Assembly (NCBI GenBank): GCA_949511925.1
Contig: CATEYX010000043.1
Location: 1-24,985 of the forward strand
DNA from: Cryomorphaceae bacterium
GTDB lineage: Bacteria; Bacteroidota; Bacteroidia; Flavobacteriales; BACL11
DNA length: 24,985 bases
Direction of reading: 5' to 3'
Part shown: positions 14,082 through 22,791 of the stretch, piece after piece
Layout of the letters: each line of letters starts with the position of its first letter
How positions within the stretch are numbered: the first letter of the stretch is position 1
Position numbers and translations under genes: made by a program
The notes under the pieces: generated by a model
Seen by the model: only the letters and a program-made list of their open reading frames with translations
What the model was told of the DNA's origin: nothing
Database searches by the model: none

Positions 14082-16322
14082 ATGAGGAGATTTATATATT
14101 TAATATTATTACTCTATTGCAGCAATGCATTTGCTCAAACTAATTTTTATAATGTAGATATTCTAAGAGAAATCCGAATTAGCTTTCATGATTCTGATTG
14201 GGATCATCAGTTAGATAGCTTGTATGTACAAGGAGATAATGAACGGATATTGGCTGATTTAATTATTGACGGCTCACCTTATGATAGTGTAGGGATTCGT
14301 TATAAAGGTTTTAGTTCAGTATCGGTAAATCGGGTTAAAAACCCCTTTAATATCAAGTTGGATTATGTTATTGATGGGCAAGACCATAATGGGGTAGATA
14401 AGCTTAAACTTTCCAATGTATACCAGGACCCTTCCTTTATTAGAGAAGTGCTTACCTATGAAATTTCAGCTAACTACCTGCCTTCAGCTAAAGCAAATTA
14501 TGCCAACATATTTGTTAACGATACTCTTTTGGGATTATATATCAATGTCCAGGCAGTAAATAAGGATTTATTGAATGATCATTTTGGGAACAAATACAAT
14601 CCTTTTTTTAAATGTAATCCGGAAAATTTAAATGTTAGCCCTGGAGGCGAAAATGCTAACTTAAGTGATGCGCATGGAAATGATAGTTTGGATTATCATC
14701 CGTATTATGATTTAAAATCTGATTATGGTTGGGAGGCACTTTACAATTTAATTGATACTTTAAATAATTATTCAGATAGTGTAAATAAAGTATTGAATGT
14801 TGATAGGACACTTTGGATGCATGCTCTTAATTACACCCTCATTAATTTCGATTCTTATATTGGTTATGGGCAGAATTATTATCTTTATAAGGATAAAACG
14901 GGTCAGTTCAATCCATTATTATGGGATCTGAACATGTCATTTGGAAGTTTCAGTCTTACAGACGCATCTTCTATTTATTTTAGTGGTTTTGATATTACTC
15001 AAGCTCAAAATATGGATCCTTTATTGCATCATACTCAAATTTCAGTATCTCCCAGGCCTTTGCTCAGGAACTTGTTTTTAAGTGAGCGTAACCGAAAAAT
15101 GTATTTGGCACATATCCGAACAATTATTAATGAAAATTTTGCTAATCAGAACTATTCTATTAGAGGTCAGTATTTTCAAAATTTGATTGATGTTAGTGTA
15201 CAGAATGATACCAATAAGTTTTATTCTTATACAGATTTTACAACTAACCTAAATAATCAAGTTGCTTTGGTTACTGCCGATTGTCCGGGTATTACTCAGC
15301 TTATGGATGCAAGAACTACTTATTTGAGTAGTTATACTGGATTTAGTGGTGAGCCTATAATTACAAATATAGTAACTATCCCGCAAAACTTTGTTGTGGG
15401 TGATGATGTTTGGATTACAGCAAATATAACAGATGCAACTGAAGCCATTTTGGGCTATCGTTTTGGAGCTAACATGGCTTTTAAAACCACCACTATGTTT
15501 GATGATGGAAATCATAATGACGGCATGGTAAATGATGGTGTGTTTGGAGGTGTAATTTCTAATTCTGCTAATAGGGTTGATTATTATTTGTATGCTGATA
15601 ATGATTCTGCTGGAGTATTTTCTCCTGTTAGAGCAGCTTACGAGTTTTACAGTATTCAATCTCAGCTAAATGTGGGTGATGTGGTTATAAATGAAATTAT
15701 GTCTAACAATATAAGCACAATTAGTGACGCAAGTGGAAAATTTGAGGATTGGATAGAAATATATAATTCAACAAGTTCACCAGTTTCTACTGCTGGTTTG
15801 TTTTTGACTGATACTTTAGGATTATTGCAAAAATGGGAATTACCTGATTATACTATTCCTGCAAATGGTTATGCAATTATTTGGGCGGATGAAGATGGAG
15901 GACAAGGAGATATGCACGCTAATTTTAAATTATCAAATTTAGGTGAGCATCTTATATTGACTAATGCTGATAGTTTAGTTATTGATTCAATTACTTACTT
16001 AATTCAGGCTGATGATATTGCTTTTGCAAGATCACCAAATGGAAGTGGACCTTTTATAATGCAAGCACCTACTTTTAAGTCAAATAATGACTTTATTAAT
16101 ACAATTACTGAAAAACAAGAAATAATTAAAGTGTATCCTAATCCGTTTTCGGATGTTATAAAATGGAATAGTTTGGAAAATGTTGAAGTAAGAGATGTAT
16201 TAGGAAAGCTAATGCATACTTCTGAAAATACAAATTACATCGCAACATCAACTTGGGAAACAGGAATTTATTTTCTACATTTGATAAATAAAAATCAAAC
16301 AATAAAAGTAATTAAAATATAA
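14082..16322 (+). CDS. CotH-family secreted protein kinase with lamin-tail domain, T9SS cargo (paralogue 1)
   Basis: A 746-residue protein. It has a signal peptide (residues 1-18), a CotH kinase domain (about 25-410), a choice-of-anchor X-like beta domain (about 420-525, with FDDGNHNDGMVNDGVFGG), a lamin-tail (LTD) domain (about 532-650, with VINEIMSNN and FEDWIEIYN) and a T9SS sorting domain (about 672-746, VYPNPFSDVIKW). CotH proteins of spore-formers phosphorylate secreted or coat proteins using an atypical kinase fold. D257 in the FDSY...NYYLY segment and D282/N284 in LLWDLNMSFG look like the catalytic and metal-binding positions. Overall layout matches the second CotH protein at 17641. 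It lies six bases after the M43 gene and four before the propeller gene. Substrates are unknown. Confidence 0.9.
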   Translation: MRRFIYLILLLYCSNAFAQTNFYNVDILREIRISFHDSDWDHQLDSLYVQGDNERILADLIIDGSPYDSVGIRYKGFSSVSVNRVKNPFNIKLDYVIDGQDHNGVDKLKLSNVYQDPSFIREVLTYEISANYLPSAKANYANIFVNDTLLGLYINVQAVNKDLLNDHFGNKYNPFFKCNPENLNVSPGGENANLSDAHGNDSLDYHPYYDLKSDYGWEALYNLIDTLNNYSDSVNKVLNVDRTLWMHALNYTLINFDSYIGYGQNYYLYKDKTGQFNPLLWDLNMSFGSFSLTDASSIYFSGFDITQAQNMDPLLHHTQISVSPRPLLRNLFLSERNRKMYLAHIRTIINENFANQNYSIRGQYFQNLIDVSVQNDTNKFYSYTDFTTNLNNQVALVTADCPGITQLMDARTTYLSSYTGFSGEPIITNIVTIPQNFVVGDDVWITANITDATEAILGYRFGANMAFKTTTMFDDGNHNDGMVNDGVFGGVISNSANRVDYYLYADNDSAGVFSPVRAAYEFYSIQSQLNVGDVVINEIMSNNISTISDASGKFEDWIEIYNSTSSPVSTAGLFLTDTLGLLQKWELPDYTIPANGYAIIWADEDGGQGDMHANFKLSNLGEHLILTNADSLVIDSITYLIQADDIAFARSPNGSGPFIMQAPTFKSNNDFINTITEKQEIIKVYPNPFSDVIKWNSLENVEVRDVLGKLMHTSENTNYIATSTWETGIYFLHLINKNQTIKVIKI

Positions 16323-16326
16323 TAAT

Positions 16327-17556
16327 ATGAAACATAGATTAATACTAATAATGAGTGTAGTTGCATTGCAGTTAAATGCTCAAACAATTACAAATTACAC
16401 CACTGCTGATGGTTTGGTAAGTGATTTTGTAGAATGTCTTGATGTAGATGTAGATGATAATGTTTGGTTTGGAACATCTGTTGGCGTACAAATGTATGAT
16501 GGTTCTTCATTAGCAGTTTTTGATGTTGCAAGTTATCCGGGTATGCTTTCGGATAATATTAAATGTATAAAAGTAGCTTCTTCTGGAGAAATTTGGATTG
16601 GCACAGATTTTGGAGCTAATAAGTTAATATCAGGTGTTGCTGGATTCATGTGGCTACCATATACAACTTCAAATGGCTTAAACTCTAATCAGATAAAAAG
16701 TATTGATGAAGATACTAATGGCGATGTTTGGGTAGGGACAAATCAGGGCGTTTCGCATTTTGATGGTACGGCTTGGGTTTCTTATTCTTCTCCTGATTTG
16801 CATTGGAGTGGGGTGAATGCCACTTCTTTTGACTCTAACGGTGATAAGTGGTTTGCTTCCCCACTAGGAGGTACTACTCATTTTGATGGAACTACTTTTA
16901 CTCCATATGATACTAGCAATGGCTTGCTTTCACAGTTTGTTACGGATTTATTTATTGACAATCAGGATAATAAATGGGTAGGTACATCAGGTGGAATGTC
17001 TGTTTTGGATGCTTCAAATACAACTTTTACACACCATACAAAAATGTATCTTTTACCACCCCCAGACACTTTAAATCCTGTTGTTAATATTGCAATGGAT
17101 TTTTACGGCAGAATTTGGACTTCTATTTATGTGGGTTATTTAGCTGAAGGTGGGGTAGCGTTTTGGAATGGTAACCTATGGGAGGATTATGATGTTACTG
17201 ATGGATTAGCTGGGCCGAATGTAAAAGGCTTGACAATTGATAGTCAAGATAATGTATGGGTAGCAACTAGTACAGGGGTGTCTAAAATATCAGCTATTCC
17301 TAGTGCTGTTATTACTGCTGAAATTTCAGCATTTAATATATTCCCTAACCCTAGTAATGATGTATTATATTTAAATAATGGAACCCAAGATATTCAGCAG
17401 GTAAAAATGTATAATAATTTGGGTGTTTTAGTCTATTCGATTGATAACAGACAGCAGCAGTATAATATTGATGTTTCTTCTTTTTCTCAAGGTCTATATT
17501 ATGTAAATATTCATTGTATTGATGCTATTATTCGCAAGAAAATAATCATTAATTAA
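16327..17556 (+). CDS. Seven-blade two-component-regulator-type propeller protein, T9SS cargo
   Basis: A 409-residue secreted protein: signal peptide (residues 1-19, cut near NA-QT), then seven repeats of the form D-x-x-G-x-x-W-x-G-T-x-x-G-V (about residues 20-330), then a T9SS sorting domain (about 337-409, IFPNPSNDVLYLNN). The repeats are the 'two-component regulator propeller' type found in the outer parts of hybrid sensors, but no membrane helix, kinase or response domain follows, so it is a free surface propeller. It lies between the two CotH genes, four bases after the first, and could be a binding partner or substrate of them (inference). An 84-base gap follows. Confidence 0.88.
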   Translation: MKHRLILIMSVVALQLNAQTITNYTTADGLVSDFVECLDVDVDDNVWFGTSVGVQMYDGSSLAVFDVASYPGMLSDNIKCIKVASSGEIWIGTDFGANKLISGVAGFMWLPYTTSNGLNSNQIKSIDEDTNGDVWVGTNQGVSHFDGTAWVSYSSPDLHWSGVNATSFDSNGDKWFASPLGGTTHFDGTTFTPYDTSNGLLSQFVTDLFIDNQDNKWVGTSGGMSVLDASNTTFTHHTKMYLLPPPDTLNPVVNIAMDFYGRIWTSIYVGYLAEGGVAFWNGNLWEDYDVTDGLAGPNVKGLTIDSQDNVWVATSTGVSKISAIPSAVITAEISAFNIFPNPSNDVLYLNNGTQDIQQVKMYNNLGVLVYSIDNRQQQYNIDVSSFSQGLYYVNIHCIDAIIRKKIIIN

Positions 17557-17640
17557 TACTATAGCTTTGAATGGCTAAGATTGGTTTTTAGTTTTCTAAC
17601 ATAAGTGATTATATTTTTTAAATTTACAAAAAAATAAACT

Positions 17641-19845
17641 ATGCGTAAAATACTCTTGTGTTCGGCCTTTCTTGGCCTTTCTTTTTCCTCTTTTTCACAG
17701 GATGTTTTTGATGTTGGTGTTCGTAATATTGATATTTATTTTAGTCAAACAAACTGGGATGATTCTTTGGATATCTATTATGCAAATGGTCTTAGCGAGC
17801 GCTTAGTGGCGGACTCTATTGTAATTGATGGTGAAATGGATGAAAATGTTGGAATTAAGTACAAAGGTATTAGTTCCTATTTTTTAGCGAATGTTAAAAA
17901 TCCTATGAATATAAAGTTGGATTATATAAATAATGGACAATCTATTGATGGTTACAATGTATTGAAATTATCTAACGGATTTAGAGATCCATCATTTATA
18001 CGTGAAGTATTAAGTTATGAAATGGCAAGGCAGTATATGCCTTCTCCAAAGGCAACTTTTGCAAAAGTTACCGTGAATGGCACTTTAATTGGTTTATATA
18101 CTTGTGTGCAATCTATTGATGATGATTTTACAAATGAAAATTTCTATGAGCGTAAAGGTCCTTTCTTTAAAGTTGATATTACTGGTACTTCTATACCTGG
18201 TTGTTTTGGTCCTTTAGGTATTTTAGAATATTATTCAGATACAAATTGTTATCAAAGAGCTTATGAAATGGAGTCCACTAATGACTGGACTCAATTGGGT
18301 TACTTCTTAGATACTTTGAACAATCATTTTACCGAAGTTGAAAACGTTATGGACATTGACCGTACACTTTGGATGATGGCTTTTGAAAATTTAATTATTG
18401 GTTTGGATGGTCCTATCAATTCTATTCCTCATAATTTTTATTTATTCAAGGATAATAATGGTAGATTTTCTCCTTTGTTGTGGGATATGAATATGGCTTT
18501 TGGAACTTTTACTAGTGGTTTGCCAAGTCCTGTAACTAATGCTAATTTACAAGAATTGGATATATTTCATAATATTAATGATGCAAGTAATAAGTTAACA
18601 ACTCAAATATTTTCTTCTGATAGATACAAGAGAATGTATGTTGCTCACATGCGTACAATCTTAAATGAACAGTTTGTAAATGATAATTACAGTACAAGAG
18701 CTTTACAATTGCAACAATTAATTGATGCAGATGTAAATGCCGACCCAAATACTTTTTATTCTTATACTGAATTTATTGATAACACTTCTACATCAGTAGC
18801 TAATATTATTGGCATTTCAGAGTTAATGAATGCCAGGATTTCATACTTGCAAGGATTAAGTGAATTTACAGCTACACCACCAGTTATTACAAATATTTCA
18901 ACTAGCCCTACAAATGTTTTGCCACATTCTACAATTAATATTACTGCTGAAATAACTAATTCCAATTATGCGTACTTGGGTTACCGTTATACTTTTGCTG
19001 ACAAGTTCGAAAAACTACAAATGTATGATGATGGATTGCATGGTGATGGTAGTGCTGCTGATGGTGTTTTTGGTGCAACCATTACTGTTGATGCGCGTGA
19101 TGTACAGTATTATTTTTATGCTGAAAATACGGATGCAGGAATTTTCTCTCCTGAGAGAGCAGAAAAAGAATATCATCAATTACCAGTAGTTGGTGGTTTA
19201 GTGATAAATGAAATCATGGCTGGAAATGTTAATGCAGTTGCTGACCAAAATGGAGAATATGATGATTGGGTGGAATTGTATAATGGGAATAGTTTTAGCT
19301 TAAATTTGAATGGTTATTATCTTTCAGATAATGAAAATGAGTTAACAAAATGGACTTTCCCAAATATAACTATTCCTGCCAATGGCTATTTAATTGTTTG
19401 GTGCGATACAGCGGGTAATTCACAAACAGGTTTACATACTACTTATCGTTTGTCGTCCGACCAGGAGGAAGTGTATTTAACTGATCCTACAAATACAGTT
19501 ATTGATGCGGTGCATTATGTCAATATGATTGCTGATAAAGGCTTTGCCCGTGTGCCAAACGGTACAGGTGCTATGCAATATCAAGATCATACTTATAATG
19601 CCATAAATCAAAATAACACTGCAATAGTTGATGTGAATGTAAGTGGAAACATGAGAGTATATCCTAATCCTTCAATCAATAGAATTTATGTTTTGGGAGC
19701 TACTGAAAGTGTTAGTGTTTTTAATATGATGGGGCAGGAAGTATTTTATAAACAGGAAGTTAAATCAATTGATATTAGCAATTGGGAAAATGGGGTTTAC
19801 TTTGTTAAATCAGGAAATAGTGTTGTTAAAATTATAAAACAATAA
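17641..19845 (+). CDS. CotH-family secreted protein kinase with lamin-tail domain, T9SS cargo (paralogue 2)
   Basis: A 734-residue protein built like paralogue 1. It has a signal peptide (residues 1-19), a CotH kinase domain (about 25-410), a choice-of-anchor X-like domain (about 415-510, with YDDGLHGDGSAADGVFG), a lamin-tail domain (about 520-640, with VINEIMAGN and YDDWVELYN) and a T9SS sorting domain (about 658-734, VYPNPSINRIYVL). The putative catalytic positions are D256 (LDGP...HNFYLF) and D282/N284 (LLWDMNMAFG), almost the same numbers as in paralogue 1. It starts a very tight run: two bases to the lipoprotein gene, then VTC, DUF4956 and DUF2490 genes. CotH genes next to VTC and DUF4956 genes also occur in other phyla, from memory. 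Confidence 0.9.
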   Translation: MRKILLCSAFLGLSFSSFSQDVFDVGVRNIDIYFSQTNWDDSLDIYYANGLSERLVADSIVIDGEMDENVGIKYKGISSYFLANVKNPMNIKLDYINNGQSIDGYNVLKLSNGFRDPSFIREVLSYEMARQYMPSPKATFAKVTVNGTLIGLYTCVQSIDDDFTNENFYERKGPFFKVDITGTSIPGCFGPLGILEYYSDTNCYQRAYEMESTNDWTQLGYFLDTLNNHFTEVENVMDIDRTLWMMAFENLIIGLDGPINSIPHNFYLFKDNNGRFSPLLWDMNMAFGTFTSGLPSPVTNANLQELDIFHNINDASNKLTTQIFSSDRYKRMYVAHMRTILNEQFVNDNYSTRALQLQQLIDADVNADPNTFYSYTEFIDNTSTSVANIIGISELMNARISYLQGLSEFTATPPVITNISTSPTNVLPHSTINITAEITNSNYAYLGYRYTFADKFEKLQMYDDGLHGDGSAADGVFGATITVDARDVQYYFYAENTDAGIFSPERAEKEYHQLPVVGGLVINEIMAGNVNAVADQNGEYDDWVELYNGNSFSLNLNGYYLSDNENELTKWTFPNITIPANGYLIVWCDTAGNSQTGLHTTYRLSSDQEEVYLTDPTNTVIDAVHYVNMIADKGFARVPNGTGAMQYQDHTYNAINQNNTAIVDVNVSGNMRVYPNPSINRIYVLGATESVSVFNMMGQEVFYKQEVKSIDISNWENGVYFVKSGNSVVKIIKQ

Positions 19846-19847
19846 TA

Positions 19848-20264
19848 ATGAGAAATCTTATAATTATTTGTGCTTTTGCTTTTGGGTTTATGGCTTGCGA
19901 TAAACCAGCAGGAGAAGGAGGGACTTCAATAATTGAAGGGCAGGTATATAAAATTTTCACTTTTCAAAACCCAACTACTGGCGCATGGGATACTACATAC
20001 TTTCAATTGGATGTAGGGCGAGATGTTTTTATTATTTATGCTGATAATAAAGCTGAACTGTATGACGATAAGTTTGATACGGATTTTAATGGGAAATATC
20101 ATTTTGAATATTTAAGGAAAGGAGAATATACCATCTATACTTATGCTGATAGTACTGACAATAGTAATGTGAAGCATGAATATCCAGTTTTTAAACAAAT
20201 TAATATAAGTTCAAACAATTCAACCTATACGTTAGGTGATTTTATTATTGAGAAGAACCAATAA
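19848..20264 (+). CDS. Small lipoprotein with a beta-sandwich-like domain, unknown function
   Basis: A 138-residue protein with a lipoprotein signal: hydrophobic residues 3-16 and a lipid-bearing Cys17 in GFMACDK. After a GEGGTS linker, residues 30-137 look like a small beta-sandwich of the carboxypeptidase-regulatory or prealbumin-like kind, with IEGQVYKIFTF, FDTDFNGKYHFEYLRKGEYTIY and a final LGDFIIEK. I do not recognise a specific family. It lies two bases after the second CotH gene, and the VTC gene starts at the next base after its stop codon, so it probably belongs to the same functional set, perhaps as an anchor or adaptor in the envelope. Confidence 0.75.
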   Translation: MRNLIIICAFAFGFMACDKPAGEGGTSIIEGQVYKIFTFQNPTTGAWDTTYFQLDVGRDVFIIYADNKAELYDDKFDTDFNGKYHFEYLRKGEYTIYTYADSTDNSNVKHEYPVFKQINISSNNSTYTLGDFIIEKNQ

Positions 20265-21014
20265 GTGAGTAATCTCCCTCAAATAATTACTGACTTTTTA
20301 TCTATTTCATTGGACGAAATGGATGATGTGAAGTTGATGAGCCGTACTGATACCAAGTTTGCGTTTCAGGCTAATAAAATGCCTTTGCTTTTACAGAAAC
20401 TATTGCCTTTTTATCGAGTGTTAGCTATTGATGGTAAACTTATACATGATTACAAATCCCTTTATTTTGATACTGACGATAGAAAGTTTTATTTAGATCA
20501 TCATAATGGTAGGGTAAACAGAAACAAGATTCGCTTTAGAGAATATGTAGGAAGCAAGCTTACTTTCTTGGAAATAAAGCTTAAAAACAACAAAGGAAAG
20601 ACCATCAAAAAAAGAATGAAGGTGGATGCAATTACTTGTGAACTTTCAGATAAACAGCAAAAATATATCGAAAAAATTATTGGAGAACCTATGCAAGTAA
20701 GTGCTAAGCAGTGGATTAATTTTAGCAGAATTACTTTTGTGCATAAAATTCAAAAAGAAAGGTTAACTATCGATGTAAACCTTACTTTTGAAAACGATAA
20801 TGATAGTGGAGATATGAAGCATATTGTTATTGCTGAGGTTAAGCAAGAGCGGATGAGTCGTTCGTCTGATTTTATGCGTATTGCAAAGGAAATGCATATT
20901 CTCCCTATCCGTATTAGCAAGTATTGTCTAACAACTTTGGCTTTAAATCCTTTGTTGAAAAAAAATAGATTTAAAGAAAAAGTATTATTTATAAATAAAT
21001 TAAAAAAAGCATAA
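20265..21014 (+). CDS. VTC-domain (polyphosphate polymerase-like) protein
   Basis: A 249-residue, signal-less protein of the VTC family, the tunnel-fold domain that makes polyphosphate from ATP in the yeast vacuolar transporter chaperone complex. Tunnel residues expected to bind phosphate chain and metal all seem present: K31 (TDTKF), R90 and R92 (KIRFREY), E103 and K105 (LEIKLK), R117 (KKRMKV), R155 (SRITF), R166 (ERLTID), E191 and K193 (AEVK) and K219 (SKY). The start is a GTG directly after the lipoprotein stop codon. The DUF4956 ATG overlaps its stop codon by one base (TAATG). It probably acts on the cytoplasmic side of the membrane with the DUF4956 protein. Actual product (polyphosphate or other) unproven. 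Confidence 0.85.
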   Translation: MSNLPQIITDFLSISLDEMDDVKLMSRTDTKFAFQANKMPLLLQKLLPFYRVLAIDGKLIHDYKSLYFDTDDRKFYLDHHNGRVNRNKIRFREYVGSKLTFLEIKLKNNKGKTIKKRMKVDAITCELSDKQQKYIEKIIGEPMQVSAKQWINFSRITFVHKIQKERLTIDVNLTFENDNDSGDMKHIVIAEVKQERMSRSSDFMRIAKEMHILPIRISKYCLTTLALNPLLKKNRFKEKVLFINKLKKA

Positions 21015-21658
21015 TGGAACTATTATCAATTTTATTAACTGGAGGAATGGAGTTTTTAGGAACACCAATTTTTGATGCTAAGGATTTTTTCACTCTTATC
21101 ACTAAAACTATATTTAATTTAACAATTATTACTATAATTATTAGGTATATTTATTATCCTGTAACTAAAAATAAGGATTACTTATTTACTTATTTTTTAA
21201 TAAGTTTAACGGTATTCTTGCTCTGTGTACTATTGGACAGTGTTAAGCTACAACTAGGTTTTGCATTAGGACTTTTTGCTATTTTTGGTATTATTCGTTA
21301 CCGTACCGATCCTATTCCTATTAAGGAAATGACTTACCTGTTTTTGGTTATTGGAATATCGGTAGTTAATGCTTTAGCCAACAAAAAAATTAGTCATTCT
21401 GAGCTTGTTTTTGCAAACCTAATGATAGTTTTTGTCGCTTTCGGTATGGAGCGTTTATGGTTACTAAAACCAGAATTACGTAAAAATGTAATTTACGAAA
21501 AGATTGAATTAATTGTTCCTGAAAGAAGAGCTGAGCTTATTGCCGATTTACAAGAAAGAACAGGTATTAATGTTATTCGTGTTGAGGTAAGGAAAATTGA
21601 CTTTTTAAAAGATACTGCTAACTTGCGTATTTTCTATTATGAGAACGATTCAAAATAG
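21014..21658 (+). CDS. DUF4956 family integral membrane protein
   Basis: A 214-residue protein with four or five membrane segments (about residues 28-48, 55-78, 82-95, 106-122 and 130-148) and a soluble C-terminal part of about 60 residues. The segment FALGLFAIFGIIRYRTDPI (about 89-107) followed by EMTYLFLVIGI is the recognisable DUF4956 signature. The function is not established. DUF4956 genes commonly sit beside VTC-domain genes, from memory, and here the two overlap by one base, suggesting a complex. A polymer translocation role, similar to the membrane part of the yeast VTC complex, is a hypothesis. The next gene starts 20 bases before this one ends. Confidence 0.85.
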   Translation: MELLSILLTGGMEFLGTPIFDAKDFFTLITKTIFNLTIITIIIRYIYYPVTKNKDYLFTYFLISLTVFLLCVLLDSVKLQLGFALGLFAIFGIIRYRTDPIPIKEMTYLFLVIGISVVNALANKKISHSELVFANLMIVFVAFGMERLWLLKPELRKNVIYEKIELIVPERRAELIADLQERTGINVIRVEVRKIDFLKDTANLRIFYYENDSK

Positions 21659-22280
21659 TATATTACTTTTATTATTTTTCTCCTTTACAGGTTTTGCTCA
21701 GGAGAATGATTTTCAAACTTGGTATTCAGTTTCTCTGAACAAGAAAATTATTAAAAAAACAAACTTTTCTGTAAAAACAGGTTTGCGTTTAAGGGAAAAC
21801 TCAAGCCTATATGCTAAGCAATTTGCGGATGTAAAAATCAAGCGTAAATACAATAAGCGTATTTCCTATGCTGTTGGTTATCGTTATATTAACAAATGGG
21901 ATGTTGCACTTAATATATCTTATCAGAACCGTTTTTATGCAGATGTTAATTATAAAAACAAATTCAGTAAACGCTTTTCTTATGCAGTAAGGAATAGATG
22001 GCAAATCGGGGTTGATTCGTTTGGGTATAAAAAGACTTTACGTCAGAAATTTGCACTCGACTATAATATCAACAAAACAAAGCTTACATCTAGTATTGCT
22101 ACTGAATATTTTTTAACCTTCGAAGATGGAATTAATAAGTTACGTTCCACTATTGCTTTAGGATATCCATTGGCTAAAAAGTTGGATTTTGAATTGACAT
22201 ATAGAATTCAACAGGAGTTTTATGTCAATAATCCCCAAACTCTGTTTATCTTTGAAGCAAAATTAGCTTATAATTTATAA
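21639..22280 (+). CDS. DUF2490 family outer-membrane beta-barrel-like protein
   Basis: A 213-residue exported protein: signal peptide (residues 1-20, cut near GFA-QE), then alternating beta-strand segments rich in Y, K, R and N throughout (for example FSVKTGLRLRENSS, ISYAVGYRYINKWD and KLDFELTYRIQQEF), ending EAKLAYNL with a hydrophobic final strand. This fits the DUF2490 family, thought to form small outer-membrane barrels; function unknown. Its start overlaps the end of the DUF4956 gene by 20 bases, so it is probably translationally coupled. It may supply the outer-membrane step of the CotH-VTC-DUF4956 set (inference). cdd follows after four bases. Confidence 0.8.
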   Translation: MRTIQNSILLLLFFSFTGFAQENDFQTWYSVSLNKKIIKKTNFSVKTGLRLRENSSLYAKQFADVKIKRKYNKRISYAVGYRYINKWDVALNISYQNRFYADVNYKNKFSKRFSYAVRNRWQIGVDSFGYKKTLRQKFALDYNINKTKLTSSIATEYFLTFEDGINKLRSTIALGYPLAKKLDFELTYRIQQEFYVNNPQTLFIFEAKLAYNL

Positions 22281-22284
22281 TTTT

Positions 22285-22773
22285 ATGCAAGAAAAAAAAA
22301 TAGAACTTTCCTTTATTTTAGCTCACTTAAGCGAACTATCTGCTAAAGAGCAGCAATTAGTTTCCAATGCAAAATCAGCTTTCAAAACAGCTTATGCCCC
22401 TTATTCTGGCTTTTCAGTAGGGGCAAGTGTCTTGCTAGAAAATGGTGAGGTTATTAACGGTAGTAATCAGGAAAATGTAGCTTATCCTTCAGGACTTTGT
22501 GCTGAGCGTGTTGCACTTTTTTATGCAGGAGCAAAATACCCTAATATTAAAATAAATACCATTGCCGTATCTGTGCTTTCAAAGAACTTTGAGGTAACTG
22601 ATGTCATCTCACCTTGTGGTGCCTGTAGGCAAGTTATGGCAGAATATGAGGACAAGCAAGATAATCCTATTAAAGTAATTTTACACTCTCCAACAGATAA
22701 GGTTCTTATTGCTAATAGGGTTGAGGATTTATTGCCATTTATGTTTAAAAGTCCTTTACTAAAGCAGCACTAG
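22285..22773 (+). CDS. cdd: Cytidine deaminase
   Basis: Converts cytidine and deoxycytidine to uridine and deoxyuridine in pyrimidine salvage; cytoplasmic. The 162-residue product has the zinc and catalytic motifs of the family: C72-A-E74 (in GLCAERVALF) and P110-C111-G-A-C114 (in SPCGACRQVMAE), with Cys ligands at 72, 111 and 114 and Glu74 as proton shuttle. The substrate segment NQENVAYPSG and the N-terminal TAYAPYSGFSVGA are also typical. It has about 25 more N-terminal residues than the small tetrameric forms (about 130), as often seen in Bacteroidota. It sits four bases after the DUF2490 gene and 18 before recG. Confidence 0.95.
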   Translation: MQEKKIELSFILAHLSELSAKEQQLVSNAKSAFKTAYAPYSGFSVGASVLLENGEVINGSNQENVAYPSGLCAERVALFYAGAKYPNIKINTIAVSVLSKNFEVTDVISPCGACRQVMAEYEDKQDNPIKVILHSPTDKVLIANRVEDLLPFMFKSPLLKQH

Positions 22774-22791
22774 TTTTCTTATATTTACCGC

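Noticed and set aside
15249..15659. 136-residue open frame on the minus strand inside the first CotH gene
   Set aside because: Fully covered by the CotH gene, with composition expected from reading AT-rich coding DNA backwards; no domain recognised.
16390..17320. Periodic DNA repeats in the propeller gene
   Set aside because: They reflect the repeated protein blades of a seven-blade propeller, not a CRISPR or mobile repeat; spacing and sequence vary as expected for a diverged protein repeat.
17557..17640. Possible terminator and promoter between the propeller and second CotH genes
   Set aside because: The TAGC/GCTA pairing is only four bases and the nearest box (TATATTTT) misses the final G; the gap may still hold a weak promoter, but the evidence is thin.
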